The position numbers and the translations under genes were made by a program. This document shows, piece by piece, positions 1 to 8,590 of a stretch of DNA of 64,000 nucleotides; position 1 is the first letter of the stretch; the number at the start of each line of letters is the position of its first letter. The notes beneath the pieces are model-generated. The model ran no database searches and had not been told where the DNA came from. It saw nothing but the letters and a program-made list of their open reading frames with translations. Origin of the DNA: Haloferula rosea (GTDB lineage Bacteria > Verrucomicrobiota > Verrucomicrobiia > Verrucomicrobiales > Akkermansiaceae). The stretch spans positions 310,001-374,000 of the forward strand of contig NZ_JAENII010000004.1 in assembly GCF_016595525.1 (NCBI RefSeq), in the 5' to 3' direction.

Positions 1-245
1 GCGAAATGGTCGTCGCGCTTTCGGATGGAGAGGTCGGGTGAACTCACCACTCCATGGCTCATGCCGTCCAGCGTGTGGAAACGCGGCAGCCTGCTCCATG
101 TTCCCTCGGCGTAGTCGCTGTGCAGTCCGGGAGTGAGCGCGGGGAGCGGGCCGGACTTCGACCCGTCGAGCGTGTACAACAGGGCATCGGCGCTGAGCCC
201 AAGTCCCAGACCCGCGAGGCAGAGCAGCGTGAGGAGTCGGAGCAT
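1..245 (-). CDS. Exported PA14-domain protein, N-terminal fragment (cut by window edge)
   Basis: The minus strand is open from an ATG at 243-245 to the left edge, giving 81 residues. The first 21 residues are a typical signal peptide with a leucine-rich core ending in an alanine/serine stretch. After it comes a stretch resembling the start of a PA14 domain: a GL...Y-x-EGTWSRLP motif, then SSPDLSIRKRDDHF, like the 'NFDLSxRxRDDxFA' segment of that fold. PA14 is a beta-barrel carbohydrate-binding module found in secreted glycosidases, adhesins and planctomycete/verrucomicrobial surface proteins. The C-terminal part is outside the window, so any catalytic domain is unknown. No Shine-Dalgarno sequence precedes the start. 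Confidence 0.72.
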   Translation of the reverse strand, partial: MLRLLTLLCLAGLGLGLSADALLYTLDGSKSGPLPALTPGLHSDYAEGTWSRLPRFHTLDGMSHGVVSSPDLSIRKRDDHF

Positions 246-277
246 GGGAGGTCGACTCACGGGCCCGGTGGCTCCCA

Positions 278-652
278 TCAGCGTTCGAGGATCTCGACCT
301 CGTAGCCGTCGGGGTCGGTGACGAAGGCCATCTTGCGCTCGCCGGAGCTGAATTTTTCGCGCCAGCCGTCGGGCCAGATCTCGATGCCGGATTTCTCGAC
401 CTTGTCGCAGTAGTCGATGATGTCCGGCACGCCGAGGGCGATGTGCATAAGGTCTTCCGGGCAGGTCGTCTTGTAGTCGGCGGACCAGGTCAGTTCGAGG
501 AAGCAGTCGTTGCCGGGGAGTTCGAGGAAGGCGAGTTGGTTCCCTTGTGGCGAGGTCTTCCTTTCCTTTTCCTGATATCCGAGCTTTTCGTAAAAGGCGA
601 TGGTGGCATCGAGGTCCTGGACGCGGATGCGGGTGTGGAGAAACTTGATCAT
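278..652 (-). CDS. gloA: Lactoylglutathione lyase-like VOC family protein (glyoxalase I)
   Basis: This 124-residue protein has the length and two-module layout of bacterial glyoxalase I, which isomerises the hemithioacetal of methylglyoxal and a thiol to a lactoyl thioester in the cytoplasm. The four expected metal ligands are in place: His6 (FLHTRIRV), Glu53 (FLEL), His70 (MHIALGV) and Glu120 (YEVEIL). The family motifs AFYEKLGY and DPDGYEVE are also present. A longer reading from 778 exists, but its first 42 residues are unlike the family and it overlaps the divergent promoter region of the next gene; the ATG at 650-652 gives the canonical MIKFLHTRIRV start. The substrate could be another thiol adduct, since VOC members vary. 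Confidence 0.85.
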   Translation of the reverse strand: MIKFLHTRIRVQDLDATIAFYEKLGYQEKERKTSPQGNQLAFLELPGNDCFLELTWSADYKTTCPEDLMHIALGVPDIIDYCDKVEKSGIEIWPDGWREKFSSGERKMAFVTDPDGYEVEILER

Positions 653-776
653 GTCGGGCGTAGTCTGGAGTGGGTTTCGGCGCCTGTCATGGGCGAATCG
701 CGCATGATTTGCGATTGCACGCGCATGCCTTTTCGAAGGGTCGTCAAACCGTGAATCGGGTGCTAGGGTTTCCATC

Positions 777-1214
777 ATGAAGAAAATTATCGCTGCAGTG
801 GACTTTTCGGACTCGACCCAAGGGGTCGTGGAGATGGCTTCGGCGCAGGCACAAGCCTTCGGTGCGGAGCTTCATTTGGTGCATGTGCTCGAACCTGAGC
901 CGGCCTACACGGCTTATGGTTTCACGCCGGACGAGTTCCCGGCCATGCATGTGTTTCAGGAGGAGGCGCGGAAGCGTGCAACCAAGCGTTTGGAAGAGCT
1001 GGCGGCTGGAACGCCCGGCGCTTCTTCGCGGTTGGCGGAGGGCAGCCCCATGGCGGCGATCTCCGACTACGTGAAGGAAACGGATGCGGATCTCGTGGTG
1101 CTGGGTTCCCACGGCCATGGCATGGTCGCTTCGCTGCTGCTCGGTTCGGTGGCTGAAGGCATGGTCCGCAAGGCGCTGGTGCCCACGCTGGTCGTTCCCG
1201 CGCCTGAGAAGTAG
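777..1214 (+). CDS. Universal stress protein (UspA family)
   Basis: This 145-residue single-domain Usp protein starts with the standard MKKIIAAVDFSDST strand-loop. The C-terminal nucleotide-binding signature reads GSHGHGMVASLLLGS followed by EGMVRKALVPTLVV, matching the G-2x-G-9x-G-S/T pattern of ATP-binding UspA-like proteins. Such proteins form dimers in the cytoplasm and are induced by starvation or oxidative stress; the client is unknown. The gene starts on the opposite strand to the glyoxalase, so the 653-776 interval carries divergent control. Confidence 0.92.
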   Translation: MKKIIAAVDFSDSTQGVVEMASAQAQAFGAELHLVHVLEPEPAYTAYGFTPDEFPAMHVFQEEARKRATKRLEELAAGTPGASSRLAEGSPMAAISDYVKETDADLVVLGSHGHGMVASLLLGSVAEGMVRKALVPTLVVPAPEK

Positions 1215-1315
1215 CAGAGCCCGATCGCACGACGGTTCGGAAGGGGACTGCGAGCATGTCGCAGACCTCCGTGGATTCGTGTAGGAAACGTTCTGGGAAC
1301 GAAGTATGGAGAGGC

Positions 1316-3148
1316 ATGCTTCGACCTCTGCTGCTGCTTGGTATTTCGCTGAATCTGACCCTACTCGGTGCGGACAAGCCCGAGAGACCGAACATCCTCT
1401 GGATCACGAGTGAGGACAACTCGGCCCACTGGATCGGCTGCTATGGAAACGAGCAGGCGAAGACGCCACGGATCGATGCGCTTGCGGACGAAGGCCACCT
1501 GTTCCTGCACGCCTACTCGAATGCTCCGGTCTGCGCGGTGGCTCGCTCGACCATCCTCAATGGCGCCTATGCCGTGACCCAGGGGACGCAGCACATGCGC
1601 AGCCGGCATCCGATTCCGGAGCGCTTCAAGTCGTATGTGTCCTACCTCCGGGGGCAGGGATACTACTGCACCAACCGCTCGAAGACCGATTTCAACTTCA
1701 AGGGCGATGACCGCGCGATCTGGGATGAGTGCAGCGGGAAGGCACACTACAAGAATCGTGCGGAAGGGCAGCCATTCATGGCGGTGTTCAATCTAACGGT
1801 GAGCCATGAGAGTTCGCTGTTCCCCAACAAGCGGGGCAAGGAGCCGAGGCGGCTGGCGGCATCCGAGGTCGATGTGCCGCCGTATCTTCCGGACCTGCCG
1901 GAAGTGCGGAAGGACATCGCGGCGTATCATGACAAGATCACGACCATGGATGGCCAGGTGGGTGAACTGCTCGACGAGTTGGAGAAGGCGGGTTTGGCTG
2001 AGGACACCATTGTTTTCTACTACTCCGACCACGGCGGTGTGACGCCGCGGGGCAAGCGCTACATCAAGGAAACCGGCGTGCGTGTGCCGATGGTCGTGCA
2101 TGTGCCCTCGAAATGGGGTCATCTGACTCCGTTCAAGAGGGGCGGCAAGGTCGATGAACCGGTGGCCTTCGTGGATCTTGCGCCGACGCTGCTGTCGCTG
2201 ATCGGGCTGGAGAAGCCGGATGCGATGCAGGGACGTGCGTTTCTCGGAGAGCACAGGGAGGCTGCGCCGGAGGATGACATGGTGTTCCTCTATGCGGACC
2301 GTTTTGATGAGCTCTACGGCATGCGCCGTGGTATCACCGACGGGCGATGGAAGTACATTCGGAGGTTTACGCCTCAACTGGCGGCGGCGCCATACAGCTT
2401 CTATCAATTTTCCATGCCCAGCTGGGTCGCCTACCGGAAGGCGTGGCAGGACGGTGAGTTGGATGGCGTTCACAAGGCGATGTGGGAAGCACCGCAGGTG
2501 GAGGAGGAGTTGTTCGATCTCAAGTCGGACCCGTGGGAGGTGAGGAATCTGGCGGCGGATCCTGCGCATGCCGAGCGGCTCGTCGCCATGCGCTCCCGGC
2601 TGAAGGGCAAAATGACCGAAGTGAAGGACACCGGGCTGGTGCCCGAGCCGATGTGGGCGGCCTTGGCCGGCGGGAAGCCGATCACCGACTTTGTCCGCAG
2701 CAGCGGCTTCGATTTTCAAGGTGTGCTTGATCTGGCCTTCCTCGCCAGTCGCGCTGATCTGGGAGAGGTCGGGGCGCTGATGGAGTTCGCCTCGTCGGAT
2801 GACCCGGTGAAACGCTACTGGGCGCTGCAAGGGCTTCAGATCGCGGGTCAGAAGGCCGGTTTGGAGGCAATTCTGACGGGCCTTCGTGACGAGCACTCGG
2901 TCAACCGGGTGACGGCTGCCGAGGCGCTCTGCCGGATGGGCAAAGAGAAGGAAGGCCGTGCCGCAATGCTCAAGGAGCTGATGTCCGAGACGCATGAATA
3001 CTCACTCCAATACCTGATCAATGCGCTGATGAGGGTGGATGCAATCGATGACATCCCGGAAGCCTGGGTGAACGAGACTCTGAAGGATCGCAAGGCAGGG
3101 GCCTATGTGAAGCGGTTCGCGGAGAGGATCAAAAGCGGCGAGCTGTGA
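1316..3148 (+). CDS. Exported sulfatase with C-terminal HEAT-like repeats
   Basis: This is a 610-residue sulfatase of the alkaline-phosphatase superfamily, hydrolysing sulfate esters in the periplasm. The ATG at 1316 opens a clear signal peptide (MLRPLLLLGISLNLTLLGA), has GGAG at 1308-1311, and is preferred to an ATG 60 bases upstream. The N-terminus NILWITSEDN carries metal ligands, and YYSDHGG is the second metal site. The formylglycine position is Cys73 in PVCAVARST. The third position of the C-x-P/A-x-R motif is valine here, so maturation by FGE or an anSME is plausible but not assured. Residues about 460-610 form short helical repeats (DDPVKRYWALQGL, EHSVNRVTAAEAL) of HEAT type, probably a substrate- or partner-binding tail. 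It overlaps the next gene by four bases. Confidence 0.9.
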   Translation: MLRPLLLLGISLNLTLLGADKPERPNILWITSEDNSAHWIGCYGNEQAKTPRIDALADEGHLFLHAYSNAPVCAVARSTILNGAYAVTQGTQHMRSRHPIPERFKSYVSYLRGQGYYCTNRSKTDFNFKGDDRAIWDECSGKAHYKNRAEGQPFMAVFNLTVSHESSLFPNKRGKEPRRLAASEVDVPPYLPDLPEVRKDIAAYHDKITTMDGQVGELLDELEKAGLAEDTIVFYYSDHGGVTPRGKRYIKETGVRVPMVVHVPSKWGHLTPFKRGGKVDEPVAFVDLAPTLLSLIGLEKPDAMQGRAFLGEHREAAPEDDMVFLYADRFDELYGMRRGITDGRWKYIRRFTPQLAAAPYSFYQFSMPSWVAYRKAWQDGELDGVHKAMWEAPQVEEELFDLKSDPWEVRNLAADPAHAERLVAMRSRLKGKMTEVKDTGLVPEPMWAALAGGKPITDFVRSSGFDFQGVLDLAFLASRADLGEVGALMEFASSDDPVKRYWALQGLQIAGQKAGLEAILTGLRDEHSVNRVTAAEALCRMGKEKEGRAAMLKELMSETHEYSLQYLINALMRVDAIDDIPEAWVNETLKDRKAGAYVKRFAERIKSGEL

Positions 3149-3942
3149 GTGATCCATTTCTCGAACTGGAACGGGTCCACGTGTGGCGCGGCGAGGAGGC
3201 GGAAGTCGCGGCGCTGGACGATGTTTCGCTGAGCTTCCGGCAGGGGGAAAGTGTCGCCATCCTCGGGCCGAATGGTTCGGGGAAGAGCACCTTGCTGCAA
3301 CTGCTGGTTGGCGGGCTACGCCCGGAAGTACGGGATGAGTCGTACTGTCGCCTGTTTGGTGAGGAACGGTGGTGCATCGACGAGCTTCGCGAGCGGATCG
3401 GGGTGGTGATGCCGGAGGAGGTGGCTCGCTTCGATCCGGAAGAGTTGGCCTTCGATGTGGTGCTGACGGCCTTTCGCGGAGCCTATGGGCGGGTTCGGAC
3501 CATGCGGTTTTCGAAGACCGAGCGGATCGCGGCTTCGCGGGCGGTCGATCGGCTCGGGATCGGGCATCTGGTGAATCGCGAGTTCGGTGCGCTTTCGTCG
3601 GGAGAACGGAGGAGGTTTCTCATCGCCCGGGCACTGGCACCGGATCCGGGTGTGCTGGTGCTCGATGAGCCGTCGACAGCTCTGGATTTCGCTGCAGCGA
3701 CGGAGCTCAGCGACATCCTTCGTGAATTGATTCGCGATGGGCACACGCTGGTGCTCGTCACCCATCATCCGGGTGAGATTCCCCCGGAGATCGAGCGCGT
3801 GGTGATGCTCAAGGAGGGGCGGGTGCATGCTGATGGACCGGCGAGGACATGGCTGACTTCCGAGCATCTCAGCGGATTGTTCGGGCTTCCTCTGCGGGCG
3901 CGCTGGTCCGGCGGGTGGTGCCATGTGAGGGGAGCTTCCTGA
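3145..3942 (+). CDS. ABC transporter ATP-binding protein
   Basis: This 265-residue nucleotide-binding subunit has Walker A GPNGSGKST (residues 41-49), signature LSSGERRRF, Walker B VLVLDEPS and a switch-region THHPGEIP. The start is a GTG whose last bases overlap the TGA of the sulfatase gene (GTGA), implying translational coupling. No permease lies next to it, so it could be a ModF/YlmA-like orphan ATPase or serve a permease elsewhere. The C-terminal 40 residues (GRVHADGPARTWLT then GLFGLPL) are typical of metal/siderophore-importer ATPases. Substrate is not predictable. Confidence 0.88.
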   Translation: MSDPFLELERVHVWRGEEAEVAALDDVSLSFRQGESVAILGPNGSGKSTLLQLLVGGLRPEVRDESYCRLFGEERWCIDELRERIGVVMPEEVARFDPEELAFDVVLTAFRGAYGRVRTMRFSKTERIAASRAVDRLGIGHLVNREFGALSSGERRRFLIARALAPDPGVLVLDEPSTALDFAAATELSDILRELIRDGHTLVLVTHHPGEIPPEIERVVMLKEGRVHADGPARTWLTSEHLSGLFGLPLRARWSGGWCHVRGAS

Positions 3943-3982
3943 AAACTCTGGAGCATCCGGAGGCGAAGGGGTATTCCGCGGC

Positions 3983-4360
3983 ATGGCGACCGTCGAGGAA
4001 CAGGTGAAGCGGGATCTCGGGCGTGAGGGTCTCACGTCCATGGTGGCGGACTTTTACCGCCGCGTGAAGGAGGACGACCTGATCGGGCCGATGTATCCGG
4101 AGGATGATTGGGAAGGATCGGAGGAGCGCCTGCTCGATTTCCTATGTTTCCGCCTGTTGGGGGAGTCGGCGTACTTGCTGAAGCGTGGTCACCCGCGATT
4201 GCGGATGCGGCATGCACCGTTTTCCATCGGCGAAGCCGAGCGGGATCGGTGGCTGGAAATGATGGAAGCCGCGATGATCGAAACCAAGGTGCCTGACGAA
4301 ACCCGCGAGGCCCTTGGCGCGTTCTTCGCCCAGGTGGCGGACTTCATGCGCAACCAATAG
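3983..4360 (+). CDS. Truncated haemoglobin (group II-like globin)
   Basis: This 125-residue 2-on-2 globin has the family motif GHPRLRMRHAPF at residues 69-80. His77 is the expected proximal haem ligand (F8) and Trp90 (RDRWLEMM) is the conserved G8 tryptophan of group II proteins. The N-terminal segment MVADFYRRVKEDDLIGPMYP is the expected helix A/B region. Such proteins bind O2, NO or peroxide in the cytoplasm. It follows the ABC ATPase by 40 bases in the same direction and ends 14 bases before the convergent kinase gene. Confidence 0.87.
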   Translation: MATVEEQVKRDLGREGLTSMVADFYRRVKEDDLIGPMYPEDDWEGSEERLLDFLCFRLLGESAYLLKRGHPRLRMRHAPFSIGEAERDRWLEMMEAAMIETKVPDETREALGAFFAQVADFMRNQ

Positions 4361-4374
4361 GCGGCGCGCCAGCG

Positions 4375-6969
4375 TCACTCCGAGACGATGCTCTCGATCC
4401 AGACATCGAGGTCTTCGCTCGCAGCGGCTCCTGCACGACGCAGGTTGTTTGCCAAGCCATCCTGACCTTTCGTCTGGGCTTCCTGAGCGGCGGTGTTGAC
4501 CCGGTCGATGTAGGCATCCCGGATGCGGTCGGCCGCCGATTCGTGTTCCAAGTCGATCTCGGTTTGCTTCTTGTAGCCGTAGTCGCAGACCTCGCCCATG
4601 CGGGGTGACAGCGCGATTTCCGAGCCTTCTCCGAAGGCATCGGGCCCTGGCACGCGGTTGTCGACCACGAGTGCCTTGAGGGCATCGACATGGGGTTGCC
4701 AGTTGGTGGTGTCGCTGCTGTTCAACCCCCGGAACCAGACATCGAGGTCCCAGTTGAAGGTGCGTGCATTGGCAGCAAGCTTGTCGTCGCGTTCCTTGCC
4801 GATCCGTTCCAAGGCAGTGGCGGCCATGGAGTTCAAGGCTTCCAAGCTGTTTCCGCCTTCTTGGTTGGCCATTTGCTCCTCCTCGCTGGATTCATCGGCA
4901 CGGGTGGCATCGGTGCTCCACTCGATGATGAAACCGTCGATCTTTTCGGTGGGGTCCATGTCTTCCCAACCTTCGCCCGTCAGCAGTGCGAGCGATTCAC
5001 CGCCTTCTTCCGGGTCGGCCTCTTCGGCCCACTTGGCGAATTCCCACGGCTCGCCGCTGTCCCATTTCCACACGGCACCCTGACGGGATCCGCCGATCCA
5101 GAAGGAGAGCTTTTCACCGAGTTCGACCGCCTTTTCGGCCAGCCAGTCGGCTTCGTTGCGGGTCGCGGGAACGGCGAGGATGCCACCTGACTGCTCGGCC
5201 ATCAGGGCGGCGTCGCGTCGTTTGATGGGACGGGAAATGATGGCGAAATGGCGACCATCGAGGGATTTGGTGCCGGGAGGATAGACCGGGTTCGGGCTGT
5301 CCAAGGTCGAACGGGTCCGCTGGAGAATGGATGCCAAGGATGCCGGGTTCGACCCATCCCGGTGCCATTCGATGATGAAGGGGAACTTGGCTTTCGCCGG
5401 GCGCGCACGAAGCAATCCGAGCTCATCGACGGCCGCGTAGTCGCCAACGCCTCCTGGATTCTTGGAAAGCGGCCAGTCAGAGCCATCGATCTGGATCCAG
5501 GATTTTCCGGAGGAACGTCCGGCACCGACCCATGCGATGCTGTCCCGGGGAAGAAGTTCGGCAAACCAGTTGATGTCCTCGTCGGAGGTGATTACCGCGA
5601 GGTGGCCACCGTGGCGTTCGGCGTAGGCAGCGGCTTGGTGCCACGACAGGTCTTCGGGGACGACGAAATAGTCGCTGCTTCCGCGGCGAGTGGTGCCAAT
5701 GGGCATTTCGTCGCGTTTTCCATCGAACAGGGCGTCCTGAAGACGGGCAAGGGACTCGAGAGGCGTCTCGGGGACGGGCTCTGGCTCCGGCTTGTCGGTG
5801 CCGTCCGGCTTTGGTTTCGGTTTGTCGCGCTCGCGCAGGGCGGCGAGCCGGGCTTCCTCTTCGGCGCGCTTGCGCTGAGCAGCGGCAAGCTTCTCGGCTT
5901 CGTATTGCTCACGCTCGATGCGTTCCTTTTCGACGAGACGTTTGGCACGCGTCTCCTTCAGGAGCTTGTAGGTGAAGCCGATTGCCACCACGAGAACCGC
6001 GATGATCAGAAGGTTCCGCACCAATCCCCAGCTGGAGCCGGTCGAGATCTGCACCTCCGGGACGGGAGCGGGCGTGCCATCCGCCTGTGGCGGTGGGGGA
6101 CCTGCGCTTTGAGGTGCCTTGGGTGCTGCAACGGCCGTGGCTCCCGTCATCAGTGGGTTGGCCGCACGAGCAGCGGCATTTTGTGCCCACTCGTCGAGAT
6201 CCTTGGCCATGGCTTCGGCCGTGGGGTAGCGAAGCGCGGGGTTTGGCTGGACGGCCTTCTTCCAGATGGCGTCGAGCTTCGGGTCTCCTGAAGTCTTCCG
6301 CGGGGTCTTGCCCTCCGGGTCAGGGCGCTGGCCGGTGACCAGTTCGTGGAGAATGACTCCGACCGCGAACAAGTCAGCCCGCTGGTCGAACTTCGAATGG
6401 TCCGCGATGACTTCCGGTGCCGTGTAGCCGGGAGTGCCCATCAGGACGCCCGAGTCGTCGTGCTCCGCAGCAAGCGCGAGACCAAAATCACCGATCTTCG
6501 GCTCTGCTTTGGGAGTCAGGAGGATATTGGCGGGCTTGATGTCGCGGTGAATCACCCCGTTTTCATGGGCGTGACCCAGTCCTGCACAGATGCCCTTGAT
6601 GATGCTGACGGCCTGCTTCGGCTCGATCTGCTTGTTCCAAGCGGAGTGGTAGAGCGACTTGCCATCGACATATTCCATCACGATGTAGGGCATCCCGTCG
6701 ACATCGCCGAAATCATACACACTGATGAGGTTCGGGTGGTTCAGGCGGGCCATCGCCTTCGCCTCCACTTCGAAAGATGCGCGGAACCCGGCGTCCTCCC
6801 CGAGTTCCCGCGGCAGCACCTTGATCGCCACATCGCGCTCGAGCGACCGCTGTCGGGCTTTGTAAACCGCACCCATGCCTCCCTTGGCGATGAATGCCTG
6901 GAAGTCGAAGGCTGGTAGAAGTTCAGCGAGGTGCTCCAATTCTGGAGCCTGGAAAGTCTCGTGCGTCAT
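4375..6969 (-). CDS. Transmembrane Hanks-type Ser/Thr protein kinase with two C-type lectin-like domains
   Basis: This is an 864-residue protein. Residues about 20-262 form a complete eukaryotic-like kinase: glycine loop AKGGMGAVYK, catalytic Lys50 (VAIKVL), HRDIKPAN with Asp143, DFG at 161-163 and the APE motif. A proline/alanine linker leads to one membrane helix (about 317-337), then a charged coiled-coil stretch (about 340-385). The outside portion carries two tandem C-type-lectin-like modules, about 430-535 (YAERHGGHLAVITSDEDINW ... FPFIIEW) and about 565-680 (GGILAVPATRNEADWLAEKA ... DGFIIEW). An acidic helical tail of about 180 residues follows. The layout is cytoplasmic kinase, membrane, extracytoplasmic ligand-binding domains: a receptor kinase. 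It is transcribed alone and convergent with the globin gene. Confidence 0.93.
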   Translation of the reverse strand: MTHETFQAPELEHLAELLPAFDFQAFIAKGGMGAVYKARQRSLERDVAIKVLPRELGEDAGFRASFEVEAKAMARLNHPNLISVYDFGDVDGMPYIVMEYVDGKSLYHSAWNKQIEPKQAVSIIKGICAGLGHAHENGVIHRDIKPANILLTPKAEPKIGDFGLALAAEHDDSGVLMGTPGYTAPEVIADHSKFDQRADLFAVGVILHELVTGQRPDPEGKTPRKTSGDPKLDAIWKKAVQPNPALRYPTAEAMAKDLDEWAQNAAARAANPLMTGATAVAAPKAPQSAGPPPPQADGTPAPVPEVQISTGSSWGLVRNLLIIAVLVVAIGFTYKLLKETRAKRLVEKERIEREQYEAEKLAAAQRKRAEEEARLAALRERDKPKPKPDGTDKPEPEPVPETPLESLARLQDALFDGKRDEMPIGTTRRGSSDYFVVPEDLSWHQAAAYAERHGGHLAVITSDEDINWFAELLPRDSIAWVGAGRSSGKSWIQIDGSDWPLSKNPGGVGDYAAVDELGLLRARPAKAKFPFIIEWHRDGSNPASLASILQRTRSTLDSPNPVYPPGTKSLDGRHFAIISRPIKRRDAALMAEQSGGILAVPATRNEADWLAEKAVELGEKLSFWIGGSRQGAVWKWDSGEPWEFAKWAEEADPEEGGESLALLTGEGWEDMDPTEKIDGFIIEWSTDATRADESSEEEQMANQEGGNSLEALNSMAATALERIGKERDDKLAANARTFNWDLDVWFRGLNSSDTTNWQPHVDALKALVVDNRVPGPDAFGEGSEIALSPRMGEVCDYGYKKQTEIDLEHESAADRIRDAYIDRVNTAAQEAQTKGQDGLANNLRRAGAAASEDLDVWIESIVSE

Positions 6970-7005
6970 GTGCTGTGCGGAGGAAAGGGCATTCGCGCCT
7001 GATCA

Positions 7006-8367
7006 TCAAGACAGCGCTGTCTGATAAACGATCCATTCCGGAATTTTTATCGATGCATTGTAGAGTGCGTGGAGGACAATGGCCGTCAGGAGCGACCGAC
7101 TCGCTGAATAGCCCAAGGCACAGACCGCGCCCACACAGCCGACCATGATGAGGCTCGGCAATGTGTAGAAGTGGACCAGCGCGAACACCACCGATGAGAT
7201 CAGCACGGCGGGAGCTAGCCGCATCCGGTTGTGCAAAGAGCGGAAAAGGACCCCGCGGTAGAGGATTTCCTCGGCGACCGGTGCTGCCAGACAGGCAGAA
7301 GCGACCCCAAGCACCAATCCCCAGGGCCCGACCTCCATCATCGACAGACCACCGGTGGCGTCCGGAGTGCCGGAGCGGTCGATGGTCATCCGGAGGCCGA
7401 ATTCAATGATCTGCAGGATCGCGAAGCCCCCGAGGACCATGCGGCCATCAAGTGGACCAGCCAGTCCAAGGCGTGAAATCGCGTGCCGGCAGCGACGGAA
7501 AAGCAGTCCTAGCGCGATCAGCGCGGGCAGAAACCGCGTCAGGGAATCCAATGTGATGAATACCGGCATGGTCATCAGGGGGCCACCCTCGTCGCTCGGA
7601 ATGCGGGAAATCCAATCAATGCTGTGGCTGAAACTGAGGCTGAATCCCAGGTAGGCCAAATAGGCGAGCAGGAACACCCCTAGGCCGAATGACAGCGTCC
7701 ACCGCCCGACATACCCCCGTGGTCTATCGCTTCGCATGAAGCCCAGCAGTGTGCCGGGCAGAAAGATCAGGCCGCCAAGCGTCACTGCAATCACTGCACC
7801 CCGGGCCTTGATCGTGTTGCTGACCAGATGACGCGTCCGGGCATCCACCAATTGGGCGGCGAAGGCTCCTGCCTCCGCCTCACTTGCCGGCAGTTCCAAT
7901 GCCTGAAGGTAGGCGAGGTCCCACCAGTGCTCGCGGCCTTCGATGATGCGGGACATGATTTCCTCCGTCGATGGAGCACCAGGGATACCCAACTGCTGGA
8001 AGGGGCCGTTGGCGGCATTGCCCTGACCATGAACCGCGATCATGACCCCGAGCGCAAACGCCCCTTCGTCCGCCATGGCCGTCGAACGAGGATCCGTTTC
8101 GTCATGACGGTGCCGGCCATATACCAGAGGCGCCAAAGCGTTGATGCGCGTTGCAAGCGTCTGCTGGAGGTTGTCGATCCCTAGCAGAGGCTGCACCCAA
8201 GAGGGCATGTGTGCGGTTCCCTCAGCCAGCCGCAGATCTCGATCCGCCTTGCGGAAAGCCAGCTCCCAGGTGTCGGCCTTGGCGGACTGACCGGGTGGCA
8301 GCGCAGGTTTGCCCAGATGATTGTCCCAAAGCCAGACTCCGAGCAAAAAAATGAGCAAAAGCAGCAA
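7006..8367 (-). CDS. CPBP (CAAX/Abi) family intramembrane metalloprotease
   Basis: This polytopic membrane protein of about 453 residues has a C-terminal CPBP domain with the three active-site motifs: EExxxR as AEEILYRGVLF (Glu366, Glu367, Arg371), a histidine in FALVHFY (His399) and LHALYNAS near the end. Earlier residues (about 35-190) form a soluble region rich in Ala/Glu, followed by several membrane helices. The start is uncertain: the coordinate given is a TTG inside the first hydrophobic segment. The frame stays open upstream to a stop at 8521-8523 and encodes a plausible basic cytoplasmic lead-in (YFQLRRRRFSEP), but it contains no ATG, GTG or TTG. Eukaryotic relatives cleave prenylated proteins; bacterial ones are often linked to peptide immunity. 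The target here is unknown. Confidence 0.85.
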   Translation of the reverse strand: MLLLLIFLLGVWLWDNHLGKPALPPGQSAKADTWELAFRKADRDLRLAEGTAHMPSWVQPLLGIDNLQQTLATRINALAPLVYGRHRHDETDPRSTAMADEGAFALGVMIAVHGQGNAANGPFQQLGIPGAPSTEEIMSRIIEGREHWWDLAYLQALELPASEAEAGAFAAQLVDARTRHLVSNTIKARGAVIAVTLGGLIFLPGTLLGFMRSDRPRGYVGRWTLSFGLGVFLLAYLAYLGFSLSFSHSIDWISRIPSDEGGPLMTMPVFITLDSLTRFLPALIALGLLFRRCRHAISRLGLAGPLDGRMVLGGFAILQIIEFGLRMTIDRSGTPDATGGLSMMEVGPWGLVLGVASACLAAPVAEEILYRGVLFRSLHNRMRLAPAVLISSVVFALVHFYTLPSLIMVGCVGAVCALGYSASRSLLTAIVLHALYNASIKIPEWIVYQTALS

Positions 8368-8516
8368 AGGCTCGGAGAACCTCCGACGGCGGAGCTGAAA
8401 GTAGGGATTGGGGTGCTTGCCTTCGATACCCAGAGAATCGGCGCAATCTCCTCCCGGGGCAAGCCCACGAGTGCCACCGCCGCCCGAAATCCATTCCGGC
8501 TCTTTCCAAAAGAGGA

Positions 8517-8549
8517 ATTCTTATAGAAGGACACACCTTTTATAGGAAT
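8517..8549. repeat. 14-bp hairpin between divergent protease and RAYT genes
   Basis: The two arms, 8517-8530 and 8536-8549, pair over all 14 positions (two G-U wobbles as RNA) around a 5-nt ACACA loop. It sits 41 bp upstream of a REP-associated transposase gene. It could be a REP-like substrate of that enzyme, an operator or a structured leader. There is no T-tract on either side, so an ordinary terminator is unlikely. Confidence 0.6.
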
Positions 8550-8590
8550 CTCTGCTTGTCTGGTGGCTCGGGCGATGGCAAGGTCCGGAC

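Noticed and set aside
1793-2995. 400-residue minus-strand frame
   Set aside because: Antisense shadow of the sulfatase, rich in Arg/His/Leu and without motifs.
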